Of a stretch of 12,017 bases of DNA, positions 1-6,163 are shown piece after piece. A program made the position numbers and the translations under genes. Under the pieces are notes generated by a model. The model ran no database searches, had not been told where the DNA came from, and was given only the letters and a program-made list of their open reading frames with translations. How positions within the stretch are numbered: position 1 is the stretch's first letter; every line of letters begins with the position of its first letter. This stretch comes from Clostridiales bacterium. GTDB lineage: Bacteria > Bacillota > Clostridia > Caldicoprobacterales > UBA3941. The stretch is from the NCBI GenBank assembly GCA_012522165.1, contig JAAYKZ010000207.1, positions 1 through 12,017 of the forward strand. The letters run 5' to 3'.

Positions 1-115
1 CATCAATATAGGTGCGTCTACGGCCTCTATTAGCTTTTAACTTGACCCTTTCTCCTATATTTGATTCTATAGTCTCCTTTACTTTTTCAAGTGCTTCAAC
101 ACTTATCAATTCCAT
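1..115 (-). CDS. veg: Veg family protein, 5' end only
   Basis: The gene runs off the left edge, leaving about 38 N-terminal residues. They contain the hallmark KLKANRGRRRTYI stretch of Veg (DUF1021), a small conserved Firmicute protein reported to influence biofilm matrix formation in B. subtilis. The identification rests on this basic motif and on synteny: veg lies downstream of the yabE-rsmA region in Bacillus. The start is uncertain. The ATG at 115 has GGAAG only 2 nt upstream, whereas a TTG two codons later (109) has the same GGAAG at 8 nt. The TTG is therefore the better-spaced start, although ATG is the conventional choice. No convincing promoter was found upstream. Confidence 0.8.
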   Translation of the reverse strand, partial: MELISVEALEKVKETIESNIGERVKLKANRGRRRTYID

Positions 116-202
116 CACTTCCTTATTATATTTTAATATTTAATTTTTAAAATCATCTATATAATGCCCATAAATAGGTCTATAGATTCCTCTAATATAA
201 TG

Positions 203-234
203 AAAAAAACGCCGTAACCTGACGGTACAAGCGT
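203..234 (-). terminator. Probable rho-independent terminator of the zinc-ribbon gene
   Basis: Read on the minus strand, a CCGT/ACGG stem with a 6-nt loop is extended by ACG/CGT across a 6-nt bulge. A run of seven T follows (203-209 on plus). It lies about 90 nt past the stop of the gene at 324-719 and before veg. The stem is short and bulged, so efficiency is uncertain. Confidence 0.4.
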
Positions 235-323
235 TCTAAAAATGAAGTAATGGAAATTTGCAAGGATGATTTTTTATTATACAGTTATTATTTCCGAATT
301 TACATAAAATATGAAAACAATAT

Positions 324-719
324 TTATAAATCAAATTCTTCTTCTTCCATTTCAGGATCAAGGTCTGAATCATCGTATTCCTCATCTAACTCTATTCCCT
401 CTAGCTGTTCCAGCCCATCATCCTGATCATCATCTCCAAAGAGATCGTCTTCATCCTTGGGAAGAAAATCCTCCCATTCTTCTTTTTTCCTGCTCTCCTC
501 ATCTACCTCATCTTTAATTTGTTCTATCATACATTGATAGCACATGTCTTCGCCAGATCTTATAATATTTTCGCCACATTCTGGGCAAATATCATATTCT
601 TCTTCATCCTCACCGTTAGAACGAAGTGCCTTTCCTACCTCGTCTAGACATATCTTACAAAGCACTTCCGTATCCTGGATATAATTTAGACTACATCTAG
701 GACATTTCTTATAAGCCAT
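324..719 (-). CDS. Small protein with two zinc-ribbon-like CxxC pairs and a long acidic tail
   Basis: This 131-residue protein has no function I can name. The N-terminal half has four CxxC pairs (C6/C9, C21/C24, C45/C48, C60/C63), consistent with two four-cysteine zinc-binding modules. From about residue 71 to the end it is almost entirely Asp/Glu-rich, with no hydrophobic segment or signal peptide, so it is probably cytoplasmic. The ATG is well supported by GGAGGG at 7 nt spacing. It is a monocistronic leftward gene between a DnaA-box-bearing intergenic region and veg. The zinc ribbons could serve nucleic-acid or protein binding, and the acidic tail could act as a protein-interaction surface or DNA mimic; both roles are inference. 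Low-complexity acidic tails reduce the value of similarity searches, so the cysteine half is the part to search. Confidence 0.75.
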   Translation of the reverse strand: MAYKKCPRCSLNYIQDTEVLCKICLDEVGKALRSNGEDEEEYDICPECGENIIRSGEDMCYQCMIEQIKDEVDEESRKKEEWEDFLPKDEDDLFGDDDQDDGLEQLEGIELDEEYDDSDLDPEMEEEEFDL

Positions 720-1048
720 TTTGTCTCCCTCCAGAAAGCAATTTTAATATATTATTCCCATATGTAAAAATGTATTCGCCATTACAGTATAAAATCCTTC
801 TTAAATAAAAAAGTCTAAATTTGCACACAATATAGGCATATTATCAACAGGTTAACAGAAGACTTATCCACATTATCCACAAAGTTATCCCCAAGCTCCT
901 ATTTTTCGGATTTTTGTCTGTGGATATATGTTAGGGTTTTCCACAATATTATTATGTTTACTTGTGTTCCTACATTTTGGGAATTTTTAATTGCTTCTCC
1001 TTTTCTGCTGAGGGATTTAATTAGGCTGGAGGCCCCTATATTCTTTCA
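720..1048. other. 329-bp intergenic region containing a DnaA-box cluster
   Basis: No ORF is supported here. It separates two leftward genes and holds six DnaA-box-like 9-mers at 841-945, annotated separately. The left flank (about 730-840) is strongly AT-rich, including an A-rich stretch around 802-811. No convincing sigma-A promoter for the zinc-ribbon gene was found in it. Near the right edge, GGAGGCCC (1028-1035) and GGGCCTCC (1069-1076) form an inverted repeat spanning the arsR stop, but no T-run follows on either strand. Confidence 0.7.
841..945. other. DnaA-box cluster; candidate replication origin or DnaA-binding regulatory/titration site
   Basis: Two perfect TTATCCACA boxes lie directly abutting at 864-872 and 873-881. 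Four further boxes each have one mismatch: TTATCAACA at 841-849, TTATCCCCA at 885-893, ATATCCACA on the minus strand at 919-927, and TTTTCCACA at 937-945. Five are on plus and one on minus, all within 105 bp and next to AT-rich DNA that could unwind. DnaA boxes of this consensus are well established in Firmicutes. The usual Firmicute origin flanks dnaA, which is absent here, so whether this is oriC, an auxiliary DnaA-box cluster or a transcriptional regulatory site is open. I am sure of the motif cluster, less so of its role. Confidence 0.7.
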
Positions 1049-1348
1049 CTAACCTTTTTGAAAAGGCTGGGCCTCCTCCATAAAAGCTCTTACTAAACGA
1101 ATTACATCCTCATTCACAACAGAATAGGTAATTTCTAGCCCATTCCGCTTGCCTTTTATGATGCCATGAGCCTTCAAAATACTCAAATGCTGGAATATGG
1201 TGGACTGAGGAAGCTTTAAGCATTCCTGAATTCCTGTTACATTACACTCTTTAGTAATAAGGCCATTTACAATACAAAGCCTAACAGGGTGTCCTAAAAC
1301 TTTTAAAATTTCTGCCTTCTTTTCATAATAAGCCAGCCTTGATGCCAT
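1049..1348 (-). CDS. ArsR/SmtB-type winged-helix transcriptional regulator
   Basis: At 99 residues it has the usual length of this family. LKVLGHPVRL near residues 15-24 is the classic first-helix signature. The recognition helix region follows (LPQSTIFQHLSILKAHGII, about 46-64), then a wing with GKRNGLEITYSV (about 66-77). The canonical ELCVCD metal-binding motif is not intact. Cysteines at 25, 35 and 43 are present instead, which could bind a soft metal or act as a thiol/persulfide switch; this is inference. ATG is preceded by GGGAG at 6 nt. The gene lies 83 nt beyond the spo0A stop with its own consensus promoter inside an inverted repeat, pointing to autorepression. No obvious target operon such as an efflux pump or reductase lies next to it, so its effector cannot be inferred from context. 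Confidence 0.9.
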   Translation of the reverse strand: MASRLAYYEKKAEILKVLGHPVRLCIVNGLITKECNVTGIQECLKLPQSTIFQHLSILKAHGIIKGKRNGLEITYSVVNEDVIRLVRAFMEEAQPFQKG

Positions 1349-1376
1349 TGCAGTCTCCCACTTTCTTAATAATATT

Positions 1377-1410
1377 ATATTCTAATATCATTATATTGTG
1401 ATTAGGATAT
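1377..1410. promoter_or_regulatory. Imperfect inverted repeat, candidate ArsR-type operator
   Basis: Left arm ATATTCTAATATCA (1377-1390) and right arm TGTGATTAGGATAT (1397-1410) are complementary at 11 of 14 positions around a 6-nt centre. ArsR-family repressors typically bind such AT-rich dyads over their own promoters. The dyad covers the -10 element and most of the spacer of the arsR promoter. It is probably the autoregulatory site. Confidence 0.55.
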
Positions 1411-1418
1411 TATGTCAA
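1390..1418 (-). promoter_or_regulatory. Consensus sigma-A promoter of the arsR-type gene
   Basis: On the minus strand a perfect TTGACA (plus 1413-1418), a 17-nt spacer and a perfect TATAAT (plus 1390-1395) lie between the spo0A stop and the regulator gene. A second, weaker pair overlaps it (TATAAT at plus 1374-1379 with ATCACA at 1397-1402, also 17-nt spacing). A promoter this strong is expected when it is normally held off by a repressor. Confidence 0.85.
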
Positions 1419-1431
1419 GAATTCAGGAATA

Positions 1432-2211
1432 TCATGCAGACTCATCCATATTCAACTTATCGGCTATTAAAGCAATAAATTCTCCATTGGTGGGCTTATC
1501 GTTCTCATCATAGACAACATATCCAAATAACTGATTTATATTCTCTACCTTACCTCTGCTCCAGGCTACATCAATAGCGTGACGAATGGCCCTTTCTACC
1601 TTGCTAGGAGTTGTCTTGAACTTTTTAGCGATTCCTGGATAAAGTTCCTTGGTTATTCGATTTATTACATCCCCATCTTTTACTACCATTTTAATGGCTT
1701 CACGTAAAAAATGATATCCCTTTATATGGGCTGGTATTCCAATAAGCAGAAAAATGTCAGTTATCTTCTCTTCAAGATTTTTAGTTCTCTCACCACCTAC
1801 TGGAATTTGATTCAAGTCTGCTATGCCTTTCTTGTTGTTGCTTAATTCTCTTATTCTCTTTACAAGCATTTCCATGTCAAAGGGCTTTATCATATAATAC
1901 CTGGCACCCAGACCTACAGCCTTTCGAATTAACTCTTCTTGTCCAACAGCCGATAAACAAATAAAGAAAGGTTTACTTACATTGGTAGACATATTAAAGT
2001 GCTCCAGTACTCCTAGTCCATCCAATCTTGGCATAATCATATCTAGAATAACTACATCTGGTTTTTTCTCATGAATTATTTTTATGCCCTCAACACCATC
2101 TCTAGCCAAGCCTACTACTTCTATGTCATCCTGCATTTCAATGTATGATGATACAATTTCCCGTATACTGGAGTTGTCATCTATTAGTACAACTCTCGTC
2201 CTTTGTTTCAT
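1432..2211 (-). CDS. spo0A: Stage 0 sporulation response regulator Spo0A
   Basis: Master regulator of sporulation entry: a phosphorelay or kinase-activated response regulator that binds 0A boxes. Residues 1-125 are a receiver domain with the acidic pair D11/D12, phospho-acceptor D57 (VVILDMIMP), S87 and K109 (IKPFD). Residues from about 145 form the Spo0A C-terminal effector domain, with the diagnostic recognition-helix segment PSKVERAIRHAIDVAWSRG and the ending KPTNGEFIALIADKL. The 259-residue length is normal for clostridial Spo0A. The ATG has GGGGAGG at 8 nt. It has its own upstream region after the terminator of the 447-residue gene, so it is probably transcribed alone. The usual upstream partner spoIVB is absent. 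Whether this is the only spo0A of the genome or a paralogue cannot be told from here. Confidence 0.95.
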   Translation of the reverse strand: MKQRTRVVLIDDNSSIREIVSSYIEMQDDIEVVGLARDGVEGIKIIHEKKPDVVILDMIMPRLDGLGVLEHFNMSTNVSKPFFICLSAVGQEELIRKAVGLGARYYMIKPFDMEMLVKRIRELSNNKKGIADLNQIPVGGERTKNLEEKITDIFLLIGIPAHIKGYHFLREAIKMVVKDGDVINRITKELYPGIAKKFKTTPSKVERAIRHAIDVAWSRGKVENINQLFGYVVYDENDKPTNGEFIALIADKLNMDESA

Positions 2212-2349
2212 TGTTTATTCCTCCCCATTAATCTTGTATTAAGATAAATATTATGCCGATTTATGACTAAATATGTATTTATTTGTCGGTTGTTGGAATA
2301 TCTAGAAATTTATGTAATTGTATAATTTATTTTACCATATCCTATCAAA

Positions 2350-2393
2350 AAAATAAAGAAAAAAAAGGAATGATCTTTAAATCATTCCTTTTT
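2350..2393 (-). terminator. Rho-independent terminator overlapping the stop codon of the 447-residue gene
   Basis: AAAAAGGAATGAT (2362-2374) pairs perfectly with ATCATTCCTTTTT (2381-2393) around a 6-nt loop. On the minus strand it is followed by a long T-rich tail (2368 down to about 2341). The loop contains the TAA stop of the upstream gene. It insulates spo0A from that gene. Confidence 0.85.
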
Positions 2394-3720
2394 CATAGGG
2401 GTATACCACCCTGCCGCTTATAGCATCGATATACATCAACCAGTATCCCATGCCATAACCATCTTTAACGGGTACCCAACGGGAAAATCCTGTTATGGAT
2501 ACCGGCGGAAGCATGCTATACATACTGGGAATACCATATACTACATATTTTATTTCATCTTTTTCCTTTATAAGCCCAACTATATAGTGATCAGGATAGT
2601 GATGTCCATAGTATGGATAGCGGTAGATTGAATCTGCATAATACATACTAGGATTTGGAACTGCTTGTTGTACCCTCACCCATTCTGCATTCTTTAGCTC
2701 GTTGTCAAAAGGATGTACTCGCTGATATGCTTTAAAAAGACCCATAAAATAATCCTTTACACTGTCCCAATATGTAGCACTCCTATAGGGATAATAACTA
2801 TCATGATATACAAAGTCTTTTAGATATCTCCTATAACTATCTTCATAGGCTTTCTTTAATTCGTCGGCAGATCCATATAATTCTCGCTGTTTAATAGCTT
2901 CACCTTCATTGCTTGTCTGTATTGATTCCGTTGAGTAATGGCTCATAGATTCCACACTATTTGGGGATAAGGCCTCTTTATCAGGCTCTTCTTCTGATTT
3001 TACTCCCTCAGTTTCTAATTCTTTAAGCTCATCTGTATCAATCTCTGACGCTTCAGTCTTCATATCTGATTCTTCAGTATCCTGGTCTGGCTCTGATTCC
3101 CCTTTTGCCTCATACTCAAGTTGGTCTTTCATTTCTGGTTCCACTTCCGGCTCAGACTCTATCTCTATATCCTGTTCTAATTCTATTGGACTTTCTACCT
3201 CAACTTCTTTAGCCTCAACTTCAGGTTCAGAATCAGATTGAAGTTCTACTTCATCTCCATGGATAACTTTTAGTTTTTCAGTTATAATATGAGCATCCAT
3301 ATTAACATCTCTGCTGGAATAACCAATTAAAGGGTAGGCTACCTTCATGGTTTTCCCTGCTTCTTCGGATCTAAATGTTATTGCTAAGGCATGGAATTCT
3401 TCCAATGATTTTCCTGAGCCCATAATATCATTGGCATCAAAGGATGCTATATGTTCGCCCTTTCCCTGTTCGTCTATGTGTAAACTAGCCAACTTACAAG
3501 GTTTTATGGAATCATCAATAGATATAAGATATGCCTCATAAATCCCATCTAAAGCACTACTTGGCTTAATATCTTGGAGATATATGTATGCCTTTCCTAT
3601 ACCCCTCCTAATTTCGAATTTACAATATCCAGCTGGCTCCTTATTGGGATTAATTCCATAACCCTTGCTTTCAGGCTTTAGAATAATGAAGGAACGATGG
3701 TAATAAGGTCTTCTTGCCAA
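2377..3720 (-). CDS. Uncharacterised tripartite clostridial protein (beta-rich N-domain, acidic linker, Tyr-rich C-domain)
   Basis: I do not recognise a named function for this 447-residue protein. Residues about 8-135 form a compact domain opening RSFIILKPESKGYG and containing GYCKFEIRRGIGKAYIYLQ and IMGSGKSLEEFH. This pattern resembles a recurring N-terminal domain in hypothetical proteins of spore-forming clostridia (recollection, not a search). Residues about 156-275 are a Glu/Asp/Ser-rich linker with PEVE-type repeats. Residues about 283-447 are rich in Tyr, Trp and His, with a YYADSIYRYPYYGHHYPDHY stretch, and end GYGMGYWLMYIDAISGRVVYP. There is no signal peptide or membrane segment. 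The start is TTG, supported by GGGGGG at 9 nt; no ATG lies nearby. Adjacency to spo0A and the Tyr-rich composition would fit a spore-envelope or sporulation role, but that is inference only. Confidence 0.8.
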   Translation of the reverse strand: MARRPYYHRSFIILKPESKGYGINPNKEPAGYCKFEIRRGIGKAYIYLQDIKPSSALDGIYEAYLISIDDSIKPCKLASLHIDEQGKGEHIASFDANDIMGSGKSLEEFHALAITFRSEEAGKTMKVAYPLIGYSSRDVNMDAHIITEKLKVIHGDEVELQSDSEPEVEAKEVEVESPIELEQDIEIESEPEVEPEMKDQLEYEAKGESEPDQDTEESDMKTEASEIDTDELKELETEGVKSEEEPDKEALSPNSVESMSHYSTESIQTSNEGEAIKQRELYGSADELKKAYEDSYRRYLKDFVYHDSYYPYRSATYWDSVKDYFMGLFKAYQRVHPFDNELKNAEWVRVQQAVPNPSMYYADSIYRYPYYGHHYPDHYIVGLIKEKDEIKYVVYGIPSMYSMLPPVSITGFSRWVPVKDGYGMGYWLMYIDAISGRVVYPYEKGMI

Positions 3721-3765
3721 CTTCCCTTTCCCCCCTTTTTGTTATTTGTACTAGTATATGTATAT

Positions 3766-3810
3766 GAGACAAAACAAAAAAAAGAAATCCTATTTTATAA
3801 ATAGGACTTC
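3766..3810 (-). terminator. Rho-independent terminator downstream of rsmA
   Basis: TCCTATTT (3788-3795) pairs with AAATAGGA (3799-3806), extended after one mismatch by GAA/TTC (3784-3786 with 3808-3810). On the minus strand a T-rich tail follows (3766-3783). It lies about 140 nt beyond the rsmA stop and ahead of the 447-residue gene. The intervening 3811-3948 holds no supported gene. Confidence 0.8.
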
Positions 3811-3948
3811 TTTTCCCTCTTACAATACTATTGGATGCTAATTCACTTTCTGATAATATCCTATTAACCCTATATTCTGCCAATTTACCATATGGTGATT
3901 AACCGTTACTACTATATAAACAAAATGAGCTATTGAAAACTGAATGAC

Positions 3949-4821
3949 TTACACTAATTTGATATCTCTCATATTGTTTGCAATAGTGGCAAACTCCTGT
4001 ATGTTCAAAGTCTCCCCTCGTCTTTGAGGATCAATTCCAGAGCTTTCAAGAACCTCTAATATCTTTTCCTTGTCCCATTCCTTCAAATCACCAGAAGTTA
4101 GGTTGTTTAAGATAGTTTTTCTCCTCTTGGCAAATGCTGCCTTTACCACCTTAAAAAATAAATCCCTATCATAAACAGCTACTGGCGGCTCATCTAGCCT
4201 ATCCAAGGCAATGACTATGGAATCAACCTTGGGTCTGGGCATAAACACACTTGAAGGCACCCTACATACAAGCCGTGGCTTGGTATAGTACTGTATAGCA
4301 ACAGATAAAGATCCATATTCCTTTTGCCCTGGCTTAGCAGCCATTCTTTGGGCTACCTCTTTCTGAATCATTACTGTCAGTGTGGTAAAGGGTAGGTACT
4401 CCTCCAAAAATCGCATTATTATAGGGGTAGTAATGTAGTAGGGCAGATTTGCCACCACCTTAAATTCCTTACCTTCAAAAAACTCATTTACTAATCCCTG
4501 AATGTCAATCTTTAATATATCTCCATGAACAATGCTAAGATTGGGAGGGGTTCCTAGAGTCTCTGCTAAAATAGGCAAAAGATTTTTATCAATCTCTACG
4601 GCAACAACCTTTGCACCCCTTGATATAAGCTCTTGGGTAAGGGTACCAATTCCAGGACCTATCTCTAAAACCCTATCTCCTTGAGTTACTTGAGCTCCTT
4701 CCATAATCTTTTCTACTATATTTCTATCAATTAAGAAATTTTGTCCAAGGCTTTTGCTAAACCTAAAATTATGTTTTTCAAGAATTTCCTTTATAACCTT
4801 AGGAGATGTAAGCGATTTCAT
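3949..4821 (-). CDS. rsmA: 16S rRNA (adenine1518-N6/adenine1519-N6)-dimethyltransferase RsmA (KsgA)
   Basis: It dimethylates two adjacent adenines in the terminal helix of 16S rRNA using S-adenosylmethionine, a late step in small-subunit maturation; loss gives kasugamycin resistance. The 290-residue length is typical. Visible motifs are SLGQNFLID (24-32), SAM-binding EIGPGIGTLT (53-62), acidic E76 and D101 for cofactor contacts, and the catalytic NLPYY (125-129). A C-terminal small domain includes PRPKVDS and KAAFAKRRKT. The ATG has AAGGAGG at 6 nt. No separate promoter was found, so it is probably cotranscribed with the yabE-like gene through a strong hairpin at 4839-4863. In Bacillus rnmV lies between these two genes; here the spacer is only 66 nt. 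Confidence 0.97.
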   Translation of the reverse strand: MKSLTSPKVIKEILEKHNFRFSKSLGQNFLIDRNIVEKIMEGAQVTQGDRVLEIGPGIGTLTQELISRGAKVVAVEIDKNLLPILAETLGTPPNLSIVHGDILKIDIQGLVNEFFEGKEFKVVANLPYYITTPIIMRFLEEYLPFTTLTVMIQKEVAQRMAAKPGQKEYGSLSVAIQYYTKPRLVCRVPSSVFMPRPKVDSIVIALDRLDEPPVAVYDRDLFFKVVKAAFAKRRKTILNNLTSGDLKEWDKEKILEVLESSGIDPQRRGETLNIQEFATIANNMRDIKLV

Positions 4822-4827
4822 AAATTT

Positions 4828-4834
4828 CCTCCTT
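4828..4834 (-). promoter_or_regulatory. rsmA ribosome binding site abutting a terminator-like hairpin
   Basis: AAGGAGG on the minus strand begins directly after the five-T run that follows the 4839-4863 hairpin. Hairpin, U-run and ribosome binding site therefore occupy one continuous 36-nt block. Ribosome loading and termination could interfere with each other here. Confidence 0.8.
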
Positions 4835-4863
4835 AAAAAGGCAGGATACTCTGTATCCTGCCT
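4835..4863 (-). terminator. Perfect hairpin with short U-run between the yabE-like gene and rsmA
   Basis: AGGCAGGATAC (4839-4849) and GTATCCTGCCT (4853-4863) form a perfect 11-bp stem with a 3-nt loop. TTTTT follows on the minus strand. It has the shape of an intrinsic terminator with a short tail. Since no promoter is evident between it and rsmA, it is likely a partial terminator or a processing/stabilising hairpin that sets rsmA expression below that of the upstream gene. Confidence 0.65.
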
Positions 4864-4887
4864 GCGTCTTCCCTAATATCTGATCAT

Positions 4888-5979
4888 TTAATATTTGATC
4901 TTTACTTTTCTTCTTCCAAACTTTCTAGCAGTAGCCTCATCTTCTACAAATACATCAATTATATTGCCTTTAATAGCTCCACCAGTATCCATGGCCTGAT
5001 AATATCCATTTAAGTGGGTCCACCCTTTTGGAAATTCTATATATACCTTAGTATATAGTGGAATTACCTTAGGGTCAACTGCAATTATTCCCTTTTTGGG
5101 CCATATACCAGTTCTTGTCTTGTTCCCGGTATGGGTGTAGGCTGTTGCTTCAAAGGTCTTAAAACCAGAGCTATTTGAACTAGACTTGCTGCTTGATGTC
5201 TTGCTGCTACTAGTAGAACTTTTAGTAGTATTGCTACTTGAAGTTTTGCTCCTTGAAGTATTTCCTCTGGAAACCGTTTTGGGCGGTTCCACATAGGTTC
5301 CTTTATCTATTATCCTGTTTTGAGGTTCTTGAGATATTCTTTCTTCCACTATTTCTCGTTTTACTTCTACACCATCATAGTAGGCTATTAGTATTTTTCT
5401 TTCCTTCTCCCCTTCTTTTCCTTCCTGTACTACCTTTTCTACTCCTTTTTTTAGCTTGTCATTTTCCTTGGTTATTACTTGATATGGTATCTTTTCTTTT
5501 TCTACAAAAACTTCCTCTTTAACTCTAGTAATTTTGATGTAATCTCCTGGTACTGCCTGACGGTCTAGGTCAAAGTTGGCAAAGTCTTTATCTCCTAAGG
5601 TTATCTGGGCTTTATCTAGCACATCCTCTATAGTACCTTTAGTTAAATAAACCTCCTTTACCTTTCCGTCAGCCTCAACAGTCACCTTAAAAGCACGATC
5701 TATTTTTATCTGAGTACCATCCTCTATGGTATCCTCTAGATCCGGGCTTATTTCGTCTCCAGGACCTAATGTTATCTCGTATTTATTCAAAAGTTCTTCA
5801 ACTGTCTTTTCCATTGTTTGAATTTGGACAACATACCCATTATCGTCTAAGGTTACTTCATGATAAATATTATCTAAAAAGCGAGCAAATGCTGTCGTGG
5901 CTCCCCCAACGATTACTAGAACGATGCATACTAGCCATAAAGGCTTATACTTATGCATGTTCTGCTGATCCGATTCCAT
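4888..5979 (-). CDS. yabE: YabE-like cell-wall protein with DUF348 repeats, G5 and 3D domains
   Basis: A 363-residue envelope protein of the Rpf/Sps-like group implicated in peptidoglycan turnover. An N-terminal hydrophobic segment at about 13-33 follows a short charged start and should serve as an uncleaved anchor or signal. Two DUF348 units (about 40-82 and 97-140) contain TVEELL and TIEDVL. A G5-like region follows (about 148-228), then a Ser/Thr/Lys low-complexity linker (236-272). The C-terminal 3D domain has ATAYT near 278-282 and DTGGAIKGNIID at 331-342, which carries the conserved aspartates of the putative lytic site. ATG has AAGGAGG at 7 nt. It has its own consensus promoter and diverges from the PBP gene. 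The order tatD, yabE, rsmA matches Bacillus except for the insertion and the missing rnmV. Confidence 0.92.
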   Translation of the reverse strand: MESDQQNMHKYKPLWLVCIVLVIVGGATTAFARFLDNIYHEVTLDDNGYVVQIQTMEKTVEELLNKYEITLGPGDEISPDLEDTIEDGTQIKIDRAFKVTVEADGKVKEVYLTKGTIEDVLDKAQITLGDKDFANFDLDRQAVPGDYIKITRVKEEVFVEKEKIPYQVITKENDKLKKGVEKVVQEGKEGEKERKILIAYYDGVEVKREIVEERISQEPQNRIIDKGTYVEPPKTVSRGNTSRSKTSSSNTTKSSTSSSKTSSSKSSSNSSGFKTFEATAYTHTGNKTRTGIWPKKGIIAVDPKVIPLYTKVYIEFPKGWTHLNGYYQAMDTGGAIKGNIIDVFVEDEATARKFGRRKVKIKY

Positions 5980-6023
5980 TTTATTTCCTCCTTTTTAACA
6001 GATTAAGGGAAGTCGATGGAGCT

Positions 6024-6052
6024 ATTGTAATACTATTTTAATATTTTGTCAA
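6024..6052 (-). promoter_or_regulatory. Sigma-A promoter of the yabE-like gene (and probably rsmA)
   Basis: The minus strand carries TTGACA (plus 6047-6052), a 17-nt spacer and TACAAT (plus 6024-6029). The -10 lies about 45 nt ahead of the ATG. This is a near-perfect housekeeping promoter. Confidence 0.9.
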
Positions 6053-6148
6053 GTTTTTGTAATATTTCAGCTTGTACTAAAATATTCTTTCCCATCCTTG
6101 GATTTTTATACCTATCTATAACAATAATAGGTGTTGCCCGGATGCATG

Positions 6149-6157
6149 TGGTATAAT
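6149..6157 (+). promoter_or_regulatory. Extended -10 promoter of the PBP gene
   Basis: TGGTATAAT combines a perfect TATAAT (6152-6157) with the upstream TG of extended -10 promoters. The -35 region (around 6129-6134) does not match TTGACA, which is acceptable for this class. Transcription would start near 6164 and leave a leader of about 80 nt. Confidence 0.65.
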
Positions 6158-6163
6158 ATATCA

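Noticed and set aside
740..775. Possible forespore sigma-factor promoter for the zinc-ribbon gene
   Set aside because: The -10-like GGGAATAATA fits loosely, but the -35 and the spacing do not.
1028..1076. GGAGGCCC/GGGCCTCC inverted repeat at the end of the arsR-type gene as a terminator
   Set aside because: The stem encloses 33 nt including coding sequence, and no T-run follows on the minus strand.
2284..2290. TGTCGGT upstream of spo0A as a possible 0A box
   Set aside because: It matches TGTCGAA at only five of seven positions, stands alone, and no sigma-H promoter is visible beside it.
3753..3760. CATATACT on the minus strand ahead of the 447-residue gene, like a sigma-E/sigma-K -10 element
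   Set aside because: No matching -35 element was found at the required spacing.
3671..3883. 70-codon leftward ORF between rsmA and the 447-residue gene
   Set aside because: It starts at TTG without a good ribosome binding site, contains the rsmA terminator hairpin within it, overlaps the start of the next gene, and resembles no protein.
3858..3886. TTGGCA-N17-GATATT on the minus strand as a promoter for the 447-residue gene
   Set aside because: The -10 is weak and the resulting transcript would run straight into the terminator hairpin at 3784-3810.
5238..5522. Rightward hydrophobic ORF opposite the yabE-like gene
   Set aside because: It is a shadow of the Ser/Thr/Lys- and Glu/Lys-rich codons on the other strand, with no ribosome binding site.
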